DNA of 64,000 nucleotides from VRUE01 sp963817945 (lineage in GTDB: Bacteria > Actinomycetota > Thermoleophilia > Solirubrobacterales > 70-9). The stretch spans positions 1-64,000 of the forward strand of contig CAWFQH010000004.1 of assembly GCA_963817945.1 (NCBI GenBank). The letters run 5' to 3'. Below are positions 9,601 through 20,300 of the stretch, one piece after another. A program made the position numbers and the translations under genes. Each line of letters opens with the position of its first letter. The stretch's first letter is position 1. Under the pieces are notes generated by a model that saw nothing but the letters and a program-made list of their open reading frames with translations, did not search any database and had not been told where the DNA came from.

Positions 9601-12600
9601 CGAGAGCGTTGCCGAGCTGACCCTGCAGTCCCCCCTGATCGTCCCCGAGCAGGGAGCAATCGCCCTGCAGGTCTCGGTATCGCCCGCAGAGACAGAGCAA
9701 GGACAGGAGATCCGCATCCACTCCCGCCCCCAAGGCGAGGAAGGCGCTCAGTGGACCCTGCACGCCCAGGGCCTGCTCTCCTCAGAGAGCCCCGAGGCAC
9801 CTGCCCCGCTTAAGCAGTGGCCCCCGCAAGGAGCCCAGGCGATCGAGACCGCAGGTCTCTATGAGGAGCTGGCCGAGATCGGCTTTGAGTACGGCCCCGC
9901 CTTCCAGGGCCTGCAGGCTGCCTGGCGAGAGGGGGAGGACCTCTACGCCGAGGTCACCCTCGCCCCCGAGCAGCAAAGTGAGGCAGGTGCCTATGCAATT
10001 CACCCGGCGTTGCTTGACTCGGCCGGGCACGCGGCCCTGCAGCAGATCGCCGCGGGGGCAAGCGAGGACGGCAAGGCCGGCCCGGCGCTGCCCTTCGCCT
10101 GGCACGGGGTGAGGGTGCACGCAAGCGGCGCGAGCACCCTGCGCGTGCGACTCGCCGCCGAGGGCGAGCCTGGCTTGAGCGCCTTCGATCAGAGCGGAGC
10201 GCCCGTCCTCTCGGTCGCCTCCCTCGACGTGCGCGAGGTCGACCCCAACGTCTTGCAAGCCGCTGCGGCGCAGAGCCTGCCCCTGCACCGGGTGCAGTGG
10301 CTGCCCGCCGAGTCGTCACCGCCAGAGCAGCCCACCACGGCAATCCTCGGAGCGCTGGACGTCGGCCTTGCCGGCGCTGAGGTCTACGCGGACCTTGCCG
10401 CCCTGAGCGAGGCGATCGCCGAGGGCGCACAGGCGCCGGAGCTGATCCTCGCCCCCGTTGAGGCCGAGGGCGAGCTGCCGGCTGCCGCGCACCAAAGCGC
10501 AGAGCGCTCCCTCGCCCTCGCCCAGGAGCTCCTCGCCAACGAGGAGCTGGCCAACACACGCCTTTGCCTGCTCACCACCAAGGCGATCGCCGCCGCCGAA
10601 GGCGAGCAGCCCGACCTCGCCACCGCAGCGCTCTGGGGCCTGCTGCGCTCCGCCCACTCCGAGCACCCCGGCCGCTTTTGCCTGATCGACAGCGACGGCT
10701 CGGAGGCATCCACCGAGGCCCTTAGCCAAGCGTTGGCCCAAAGCGAGGCAGAGCCCCAGCTCGCCCTGCGCGAGGGCAGGGCGCTTGCCCCAAGGCTGGA
10801 GCGCGTCCAGGAGATCCCCGAGCAGGCCTTTGAGCTTGACCCCGAGCGCACCGTCCTGATCACCGGCGCCACCAGCGGCATCGGTGCCTTGGTCGCCCGC
10901 CACCTCACCGAGGCCCACGGCGCCCGCCACCTGCTCTTGGTCAGCCGCTCGGGCGAGAAGGCAGAGGGGGCAGCTGAGCTACGAGAGGGACTCGAAGAGC
11001 TCGGCGCGAGCGCCACCATCGCCGCCTGCGACGTTGCCGAGCGCGATCAGCTCGAAGTGCTCTTTGCCTCGATCCCCGACAAGCATCCACTGGGGGCGAT
11101 CGTCCACTCCGCCGGCGTGCTCGATGACGGCGTCCTTGACTCGCTCGACCCCGAGCGCCTGGATCGGGTCATGCGTCCCAAGGTCGATGCCGCCTGGCAC
11201 CTGCACGAGCTGAGCGAGGCAATGGAGCTGAGCGCCTTCGTCCTCTTCTCCTCGGCAGCGGGCATCCTCGGGGCACCGGGGCAGGCCAACTACGCAGCAG
11301 CCAACTCCTTCCTCGATGCCCTTGCCGCTCACCGGCGCTCCCAGGGGCGAGCGGCGCACTCGCTGGCGTGGGGGGGATGGGGGCAGAAGACGAGCCTGCT
11401 CGACGCCGAGATCACCGCCGAAGCCGAGCGCTTCTTCTGAGCAGGTCCGCGAGCGGATCGGGGTCGTCGCGATGCCCCCCGAGCAGGGCCTTGATCTCTT
11501 CGACGCGGCCCTCGCCCAGCCCGATCCGCTGCTCGCCCCGGTCGCCTTCGACCGCACCGTCCTGCGCTCCCAGGCAAGTGCCGGCACCCTGGCACCCGTC
11601 CTGCGCGGCCTCGTTCGCGTGCCCGCCCGGCGCGAGTCCAACGCCGGCTCACTCGCCGAGACCCTCGCTCGCCTGCCCGAGGCAGAGCGCTCCGAGCACG
11701 TCTTGGAGTTGGTCCGCACCCACGTCGCCGCCGTCCTCGGCCACTCCTCTGCAACCCAGATCGATCCCGAGACCGCCTTCAAGGAGCTCGGCTTTGACTC
11801 CCTCGGCGCGGTCGAGCTGCGCAACCGCCTCGTCGCCGCGAGCGGGCTGCGGCTGGCGCCGACGCTGGTTTTCGATTACCCCTCGCCCAAGGCATTGGCC
11901 GGTTTCCTCCGCGAAGAAGTCTCCGGTCGCTCGCGATGCCAGACGGAGCGCGGGAGCGGCCCCAGCCCGAAGCGAGGAGCCGATCGCAATCGTCGGCATG
12001 GCCTGTCGCTACCCCGGCGGGGCCGGTTCACCGGACGCCCTCTGGGAGCTCGTCGCCCAAGGCCGCGATGCCGTGGGGAGCTTCCCGTCCGACCGCGGCT
12101 GGGACCTCGAGCGCCTCTACCACCCCGACCCCGACCACCCCGGCACCACCTATACGCAGCAGGGTGGCTTCGTCGCGGGCGCAGCAGAGTTCGACTGCGG
12201 CTTCTTCGGGATCAGCCCGCGCGAGGCACTGGCGATGGACCCGCAGGAAAGGGCCCTGCTGGAAGCGAGCTGGGAGGCCCTGGAGGCCGGCGGCATCGAC
12301 CCGCAGGCGCTGCGCGGTAGCCGCACCGGCGTCTTCGCCGGGGTGATGTACCAGGACTACGGGGACGCGAGGATGGAGCCGGTCCGGGCATGACCTCCAG
12401 CGGCGTCTCCGGCCGCGTCTCCTACACCCTCGGCCTCGAGGGGCCGGCAATGACCGTCGACACCGCCTGTTCCTCCTCGCTGGTGGCGATGCATCTGGCG
12501 GCGCGGGCGCTGCGGGGAGGGGAGTGCGACCTCGCCCTGGCCGGCGGGGTGACGGTGCTCGCGACACCCGGGATCTTCAGCTTCTTCAGCCGTCAGCGCG

Positions 12601-15600
12601 GACTCGCGTCGGACGGTCGCTGCAAGGCCTTCGCCGACTCCGCCGACGGCACCGGCCTCGCCGAGGGAACCGGCGTCCTGCTGCTCGAGCGCCTCTCGGA
12701 GGCCGAGCGCAACGGCCATCCGATCCTGGCGACGATCCGCGGCTCTGCGGTCAACCAGGACGGCGCATCGAACGGCATCACCGCCCCCAACGGCCCCTCC
12801 CAGGAGCGGGTGATCAGGGCGGCCTTGGCCGACGCCGGTCTCTCGCCAGCCGACATCGACGCGGTCGAGGCCCACGGCACCGGCACTACGCTCGGCGACC
12901 CGATCGAGGCCGGCGCCCTGCTCGCCACCTACGGGCAGAAGAGAGAGGAGCCGCTGAGGCTGGGCTCGATCAAGTCGAACATCGGCCACACCCAGGCGTC
13001 GGCAGGCGTCGCTGGCGTGATCAAGATGGTGCTGGCGATGCGCGAGGGGACGTTGCCGCGGACGCTTCATCGTCGACGCCCCTCCTCGAAGGTCGACTGG
13101 GAGGCGGGGGAGATCGAGCTGTTGAGGGAGCCCGTCGCCTGGGAGACGACGGAGGAGCCGCGCCGCGCGGCGGTTTCTTCGTTGGGGCGTCGGGCACCAA
13201 CGCCCACGTGATCCTCGAGGAAGCGCCCGGGGGGGAGCCGAGTCTGGAGATGGCCAGGCCGAGCGACAGCAGAGGCGCGCCCCGCTCCCCCTCCCAACCC
13301 CCCTGCCACTCTCGGCCAAAAGCGAGGAGGCCCTCGCCCAGGCGGCCGCCAACCTGGCCGCCCACCTGCGCGAGAGCCCCGACCTCGATCCGCTCGACGT
13401 CGGCTACTCCCTCGCCACCGGCCGCGCCACCTTCGCCCACCGCGCCGTCGCGATCGGGGAAGGTCGGGAGGAGCTACTCGACTCCCTCGCGGTCCTCGCC
13501 GAGGGCACCGCCTCCGCGCAGGCGATCGTCGGCAAGGCCAAGGGTCAGAAGCTCGCCTACCTGCTGAGCGGTCAGGGCTCCCAGCGCGCCGGCATGGGCC
13601 GCGAGCTGCACGAGCCCATCCGGCCTTCAAGGAGGCGATCGAGGAAGCCTTCGCCCACCTCGACCCCCACCTGGAGACTCCCCTGGCCGAGGTCCTCTTC
13701 GCCGCAGGCGAGGGGGCCCAGGCCAAGCTCAACGACACCGCCTACGCCCAGCCCGCCCTCTTTGCCCTGCAGGTGGCGCTGCACAGAACCCTTGCCTCCC
13801 ACGGCCTGGAACCCCAGGTCCTGATCGGTCACTCGGTGGGGGAGATCTCAGCCGCCCAGATCGCCGGCATCCTCTCCATGGCCGACGGGGCGCGCTTGGT
13901 CTGCGCCCGCGGCAAGCTGATGAGCGCCCTGCCCTCAGGCGGAGCGATGCTGGCCATCGCGGTGAGCGAGCCCGAGGCCACCGATTACCTGCAGGGCAAA
14001 GAGGCAGAGCTGAGCCTGGCCGCGATCAACGGCCCCACCTCAACTGTCCTCTCGGGCGCCGCGGAGGCAATCGAGGCCGCCCAGGCCCACTTCGAGGAGG
14101 CCGGCGCCAAGACCAAGCGCCTCGCCGTCTCCCACGCTTTCCACTCGCCCCTGATCGAGCCGATGCTGGGCGAGTTCGAGCAACTTGCAAAAGAGCTCTC
14201 CTTCGCAGAGCCGCAGATCCCGATCCTCTCCAACTCAAGCGGGGAGACCCTCACCGCCACCGAGGCCGCCGACCCCGCCTACTGGGTCGCCCACGCCCGC
14301 AACCCGGTCCGCTTCGCCGACGCGGTCGCAAAGCTGCCCTCCCTCGGCGTCGGCGCCTGCCTGGAGCTAGGAGCAGACCCCGTCCTTTGCGCGATGGCCT
14401 CCGAGTCCCTGCAAGAGGAGGCCGAAGCGCCGGCGACGATCCCCGCCCTGCGTGCGGGAAGGCCAGAGCCATTGGCACTGGGAGCGGCGATCGCCGCCGC
14501 CCACGCCTCAGGCGTCCCGATCGACTGGAGCACTTTCTTCCAAGGCAGCGCAGCCAAGCGCGTCCCTCTGCCCACCTACCCCTTCCAGCGCCAGCGCTTC
14601 TGGCTCACCTCCCAGGGCAACGGCGGAGACCCCGCCTCGATCGGGCAGAGCGACCCATCGCACCCCCTGCTCGGGGCCAAAGTCGAGGACCCAGAGTCCG
14701 GTGGCTTCTCTTTGACCGGGCGGATCTCCCTCCCAACCCACCCCTGGCTCGCAGACCACGCCGTCGCCGGCACCGTCTTGCTCCCCGGCACCGCCTTCGT
14801 GGAGCTGGCCCTGGCAGCAGCGCGCGAGGCGGGGGCCGAGAGCGTTGCCGAGCTGACCCTGCAGTCCCCCCTGATCGTCCCCGAGCAGGGAGCAATCGCC
14901 CTGCAGGTCTCGGTATCGCCCGCAGAGACAGAGCAAGGACAGGAGATCCGCATCCACTCCCGCCCCCAAGGCGAGGAAGGCGCTCAGTGGACCCTGCACG
15001 CCCAGGGCCTGCTCTCCTCAGAGAGCCCCGAGGCACCTGCCCCGCTTAAGCAGTGGCCCCCGCAAGGAGCCCAGGCGATCGAGACCGCAGGTCTCTATGA
15101 GGAGCTGGCCGAGATCGGCTTTGAGTACGGCCCCGCCTTCCAGGGCCTGCAGGCTGCCTGGCGAGAGGGGGAGGACCTCTACGCCGAGGTCACCCTCGCC
15201 CCCGAGCAGCAAAGTGAGGCAGGTGCCTATGCAATTCACCCAGCGTTGCTCGACTCGGCCGGGCACGCGGCCCTGCAGCAGATCGCCGCGGGGGCAAGCG
15301 AGGACGGCAAGGCCGGCCCGGCGCTGCCCTTCGCCTGGCACGACGTAGGTGTCCACTCGCCGGGAGTGGGCACCCTGCGGGTACACCTGGCTGCGGAGGA
15401 GCCCCGCATGAGCGTCTATGAGGAGAGCGGAGCGCCGGTCCTCTCGGTCGCCTCCCTCGACGTGCGCGAGGTCGACCCCAACGTCTTGCAAGCCGCTGCC
15501 GCCCAGAGCCTGCCCCTGCACCGGATCGAGTGGACGACAATCCAGCCTGCCTCCACCAATGGCGGTGAGCCCCTGGCCATCGCGATCCTTGGCAATGAGG

Positions 15601-17390
15601 ACCTCGGCCTTGCCGGTGCCGAGCACCACGCGGACCTCACCGCCCTGATCGAGGCGATCGCCGCCGGCTCCCAGGCACCGGAGATTGCCCTCGCCCAGAT
15701 CCCCACCGAGGCCGGGGACATCCCCGCCGCCGCCCACCAAAGCGCAGAGCGCTCCCTCGCCCTCGCCCAGGAGCTCCTCGCCAACGAGGAGCTGGCCAAC
15801 ACGCGCCTTTGCCTGCTCACCACCAAGGCGATCGCCGCCGCCGAAGGCGAGCAGCCCGACCTCGCCACCGCAGCGCTCTGGGGCCTGCTGCGCTCCGCCC
15901 ACTCCGAGCACCCCGGCCGCTTTTGCTTGATCGACAGCGACGGCTCGGAGGCATCCACCGAGGCCCTTAGCCAAGCGTTGGCCCAAAGCGAGGCAGAGCC
16001 CCAGCTCGCCCTGCGCGAGGGCAGGGCGCTCGCCCCCCGCCTGGAGCGCGTCCAGGAGATCCCCGAGCAGGCCTTTGAGCTCGATCCCGAGCGCACCGTC
16101 CTGATCACCGGCGCCACCAGCGGCATCGGCGCCTTGGTCGCCCGCCACCTCACCGAGGCCCACGGCGCCCGCCACCTGCTCTTGGTCAGCCGCTCGGGCG
16201 AGAGCGCAGAGGGGGCAGCTGAGCTACGAGAGGGACTCGAAGAGCTTGGCGCTCAGGTCACCATCGCCGCCTGCGACGTCGCCGAGCGCGATCAGCTCGA
16301 AGAGCTCTTTGCCTCGATCCCCGACAAGCACCCACTGGGGGCGATCGTCCACTCCGCCGGCGTGCTCGATGACGGCGTCCTTGACTCCCTCGACCCCGAG
16401 CGCCTGGATCGGGTCATGCGTCCCAAGGTCGATGCCGCCTGGCACCTGCACGAGCTGAGCGAGGCAATGGAGCTGAGCGCCTTCGTCCTCTTCTCCTCGG
16501 CAGCGGGCATCCTCGGGGCACCGGGGCAGGCCAACTACGCAGCAGCCAACTCCTTCCTCGATGCCCTTGCCGCTCACCGGCGCGCGCAGGGGCGAGCGGC
16601 GCACTCGCTGGCGTGGGGGGCTTGGGGCGTGGGCGGGATGACCGCGCACCTGAGCGACGCCGACATCGCCCGCGCCGCCCGTTCGGGCCTCGCGCCGATC
16701 TCGCCGCAGCACGGTTTGGAGCTCTTCGACCGGGCGTGCGCCCTGCCGGAACCGTTGCTGGTGCCGATCGCCTTCGATCGCGCTGCCCTCCGCGCCCAGG
16801 CTGCCTCAGAGACCCTCCCCGCCGTGCTGCGGGTGCTCGTCCCGGCGCCAACGCGGCGAGCCGGTGGGGAAAAGAGCTTGGTCGCCCATCTGGCCGGCGT
16901 CCCCGACGACAAGCGATACGAGCGCGTCCTAGAGCTGGTCAACGGCCACGTCGCGGTAGTGCTCGGGCACACCTCGCCGGACGCGTTCGAAGCAGAGACT
17001 CCCTTCGGCGACCTCGGCTTCGATTCGCTGGCGGCGGTCGAACTGCGGAACCGGCTCAACGCCATGGCCGGGCTTCGCCTGCCGCCGACGCTCGTCTTCG
17101 ACTACCCCTCTGCGGCGACGCTTTCCGAGCACCTGTTGGATCGGGTCGTGTCCGAGCTCGATGGCGAGGCCGGCCGCGCGGACGGGGGGAGCCGGAAGCG
17201 GTCCTGGCCAGACTCGCCGCGCTGATTCCGTCGATCCGCAACGACGAATCGAACGCGAGACATGGTCGGCGCCCGGCTGCGCTCGCTGCTGTCGGACCTG
17301 GACGGCGACGAGGCCGAGGCGGGGGACGACTTCGCCTCGATGTCGCACGACGAGGTGTTCGAGCTGATCGACAAGGAGTTCGGCGGGTGA
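6607..17390 (+). CDS. Type I modular polyketide synthase, two modules (1 and 2), frameshifted
   Basis: GTG 6607 overlaps the preceding PKS stop and opens with a coiled-coil docking segment (DEQKLRSYLKRVTVELTEE) before the first KS. Order: docking, KS-AT-DH-KR-ACP, KS-AT-DH-KR-ACP, C-terminal docking tail (DEVFELIDKEFGG), stop TGA 17388-17390; about 3,590 residues once corrected. Single-base indels are seen at about 7534, 11400, 11930, 12380, 13070/13082 (compensating), 13183, 13300, 13618, 17195 and 17262. None falls in the stretches nearly identical to another module, where extra reads would improve the consensus, so sequencing error is the likelier cause. It extends a polyketide chain received from the missing upstream PKS and passes it to the next protein, whose GTG start overlaps its stop (GTGA). 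Confidence 0.9.
7934..10023 (+). repeat. Long direct repeat, copy 1 (AT plus first part of DH, module 1)
   Basis: About 2.1 kb nearly identical to 18704-20793 at a constant offset of 10,770 bases. Only a few short differences were seen (for example near 8145, 8275 and 8750). It begins at the KS-AT linker (GTNAHLILEEPPEP) and ends inside DH. Confidence 0.92.
10490..11375 (+). repeat. KR-region direct repeat, copy 1 (module 1)
   Basis: About 886 bases nearly identical to 15735-16620 at offset 5,245, covering the KR structural and catalytic halves. Only scattered substitutions were seen (for example near 10960-11010). Confidence 0.9.
14502..15342 (+). repeat. DH-region direct repeat in module 2
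   Basis: Nearly identical to 9266-10106 (offset 5,236) and, up to 15259, to 20036-20793. Module 2 therefore shares its DH with modules 1 and 3 although its AT is of a different type. Confidence 0.92.
15735..16620 (+). repeat. KR-region direct repeat, copy 2 (module 2)
   Basis: Second copy of 10490-11375. The segment between the DH and KR repeats (10107-10489 and 15343-15734) is related but clearly diverged. Confidence 0.9.
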
Positions 17391-20300
17391 GCGACGAGGC
17401 CAAACTACGTCGGTATCTGGAGAAGGTCACCGTCGACCTTCGCCAGGCGAACCGACGGGTCGGCGACCTCGAACGGCGTGCTCGGGAGCCGATCGCGATC
17501 GTCGGCATGGCTTGCCGCTACCCCGGCGGGGTCGCCTCGCCGGAGGGTCTCTGGCGAGTCGCCGCCGAGGGGCGCGACTGCATCGCCGAGTTCCCCTCTG
17601 ACCGCGGCTGGGACCTCGAGGCCCTCTACGACCCCGATCCGGACCGAATCGGGACCTGCTATGCCCGCGAGGGGGGCTTCCTCGACGACGTAGCCGGTTT
17701 CGACCCGGACTTCTTTGGGATCAGCCCCCGCGAGGCACCTGCGCTTGACCCACAGCAGCGCCTGCTCCTCGAAGCATCCTGGGAGGCGCTGGAGAGGGCC
17801 GAGATTGACCCGCACTCGCTGCGACGGACGCCGACCGGGGTCTTTGCGGGGGTCATGTTCCAGGACTACGGCGCGGCCGAGGCCGGCATCGCGCCGGGCA
17901 TGACAACCAGCGTCGTCTCCGGCCGCGTCGCCTACGCGTTCGGACTGCAGGGTCCGGCGGTAACCGTCGACACGGCCTGCTCCTCCTCGCTGGTGGCGCT
18001 CCACCTGGCGGGTCAGGCGCTGCGCAGCGGCGAGTGCGAGCTGGCGCTTGCCGGTGGGGTGACCGTGCTCTCGACCCCGCATGCGCTGACCTTCTTCTCG
18101 CGCCAGCGCGGCCTTGCCCCCGACGGGCGCTGCAAGTCATTCGCCGAGGCAGCGGACGGGGTCGGCTGGTCGGAGGGTGTGGGCATGCTCGTCCTCGAGC
18201 GGCTCAGCGACGCGGAAGCGAACGGCCACCCTGTCTGGGCGACGATCCTAGGCTCGGCCGTCAACCAGGACGGAGCGTCGAATGGGATCACCGCCCCCAA
18301 CGGCCCTTCGCAGGAGCGCGTGATCAGGGCGGCTCTCGCCAACGCCGGGCTCTCGCCCGTTGACGTCGACGCCGTCGAGGCCCACGGCACCGGCACCACC
18401 CTCGGCGACCCGATCGAGGCCGGCGCCCTGCTCGCCACCTACGGCCAGGAACGCGAGCAGCCGTTGCGGCTGGGCTCGATCAAGTCGAACATCGGCCACA
18501 CCCAGGCGGCAGCGGGAGTGGCAGGCGTGATCAAGATGGCAATGGCGATGCGCGAAGGGGTCCTGCCGCCGACGCTGCACGTCGACGCGCCCTCCTCGAA
18601 GGTCGACTGGGAGGCGGGGGAGATCGAGCTGCTGCGGGAGCAGGAGCCGTGGGACCCCAACGGGAGGCCGCGCCGGGTCGGGATCTCCTCCTTCGGGTTC
18701 AGCGGCACCAACGCCCACCTGATCCTGGAGGAGCCGCCCGAGCCCGCTGCGCAGAAAGACGATGCCGCCGCGCCAGTCTTCGATGACGACGCCAGCGCGC
18801 CTCGGCAGGAGCCGCCCCTGCCCCTCACCCTCCTGCCCCTCTCGGCAAAGAGCGAGGGGGCGCTAGCGCAGGTAGCCGCCAACCTCGCGACCCACCTGCG
18901 CGAGTACCCAGAGCTCGATCCCCTCGACGTCTCATACTCGCTCGCCACCAGCCGCGCCAGCTTCGCCCGCCGCGCCGTCGCCGTGGGGAAGAGCCGCGAG
19001 GAGCTCCTGGACTCACTCGAGCGGCTCGCCGCCGGGCAGGAGGGTCGCCACGGCGCGATCGGCATCGCCCGCAACGAGCAGCGCCCCGTCTTCCTCTTCA
19101 GCGGCCAGGGCGCCCAGCACGCCCAGATGGCACTGGATCTGATCGATGGCTCCTCGACTTTCGCCACCTCCATCGAGGAGTGCGAGGAGGCCCTGGCGCC
19201 CTTCGTCGATTGGTCGCTGACGGAGGTCCTGCGCGAAGAGCAGGGCAGCTGGCTCGATCGCCTCGACGTCGTCCAACCCGCCCTCTTCGCGGTGATGGTC
19301 TCCCTCGCCAAGCTCTGGCGCCGCTGCGGCGTTTCGCCCGCGGCAGTTGCCGGCCACTCCCAGGGAGAGATCGCCGCCGCCCACATCGCCGGGGGCCTCT
19401 CGCTCTCCGACGCAGCCCGGGTGATCGCCCTGCGCGCCAAGGCGATGACCAAGATCGCCGGCAAGGGGGGGATGCTCTCGGTTTCCCTCTCGCCGAAGAA
19501 GCTTGAGCCGCGCCTCTCTGCCTATGAGGGCAAAGTCTCCCTGGCGGCGATCAACGGCCCCGCTTCCCTTGTCCTCTCCGGCGAGCCCGAGGCGTTGGCG
19601 GAGCTGAAGGACGCCTTCGAGCAAGACGGCGTGCGCGCCCAGACGATCGCCGTCGACTACGCCGCCCACTCGGCCCAGATCGAGGAGCTGCGCTCTGAGC
19701 TGCTGGAGGCCTTTGCCCCGATCAACCCCCAAAGCGGCGAGGTCCCCTTCCACTCCACCGTTACCGGCAAGGAGGCGATCGACACCGCCGAGCTGGGACC
19801 CACCTACTGGTACCGCAACCTGCGCCAGACCGTCCAGATGGAGCCGCTCCTGCGCTCGCTGTTGGAAGGCGGCCAACGCAACTTCTTGGAGATCGGCCCC
19901 CACCCGGTCCTTGCCTTCGGCGTGCAGGAGACGATCGATCAGGTCCTCGGGCAGGAGGAGAAGGCCAATGTCCTGCCCACCCTGCGCCGCGAAGAGGGCG
20001 GCCCCGAGCGCTTTGCCCTCTCCCTCGCCCAGGCGCACGCCTCAGGCGTCCCGATCGACTGGAGCACTTTCTTCCAAGGCAGCGCAGCCAAGCGCGTCCC
20101 TCTGCCCACCTACCCCTTCCAGCGCCAGCGCTTCTGGCTCACCTCCCAGGGCAACGGCGGAGACCCCGCCTCGATCGGGCAGAGCGACCCATCGCACCCC
20201 CTGCTCGGGGCCAAAGTCGAGGACCCAGAGTCCGGTGGCTTCTCTTTGACCGGGCGGATCTCCCTCCCAACCCACCCCTGGCTCGCAGACCACGCCGTCG

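Larger units (their letters stand above)
6700..11930 (+). other. PKS module 1: KS-AT(methylmalonyl-type)-DH-KR-ACP
   Basis: KS has Cys in DTACSSS and His in EAHGTGT and SNIGH. AT carries GHSQG (about 8580) and a VDYAAH segment, close to the methylmalonyl pair GHSQG/YASH but with Ser changed to Ala. DH has HAVAGTVLLP (HxxxGxxxxP), EYGPAF and the Asp motif LLDSAGH. KR has the Rossmann motif TGATSGIG (about 10860), the LDD motif of B-type reductases and an intact Ser-Tyr-Asn set (FSSAAG, QANYAAAN). ACP Ser is in GFDSLGAVEL (codon 11799-11801). No enoylreductase is present. Predicted outcome: one alpha-methyl-branched double bond. Confidence 0.85.
11972..17130 (+). other. PKS module 2: KS-AT(malonyl-type)-DH-KR-ACP
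   Basis: KS triad intact (DTACSSS, EAHGTGT, SNIGHTQ). AT differs from its neighbours: TAYAQPALFAL, GHSVGE (about 13825) and SHAFHSPL (about 14130) are the malonyl-CoA signature. DH and KR are near copies of module 1 with all catalytic residues present (HAVAGTVLLP; LLDSAGH; TGATSGIG; LDD; FSSAAG; NYAAAN). ACP Ser is in GFDSLAAVEL (codon 17025-17027). Predicted outcome: an unbranched double bond conjugated to that made by module 1. Confidence 0.85.

Noticed and set aside
18439..19464. Reverse frames repeated at both 7726-8694 and 18439-19464
   Set aside because: They are identical because the AT region itself is duplicated; not independent genes.
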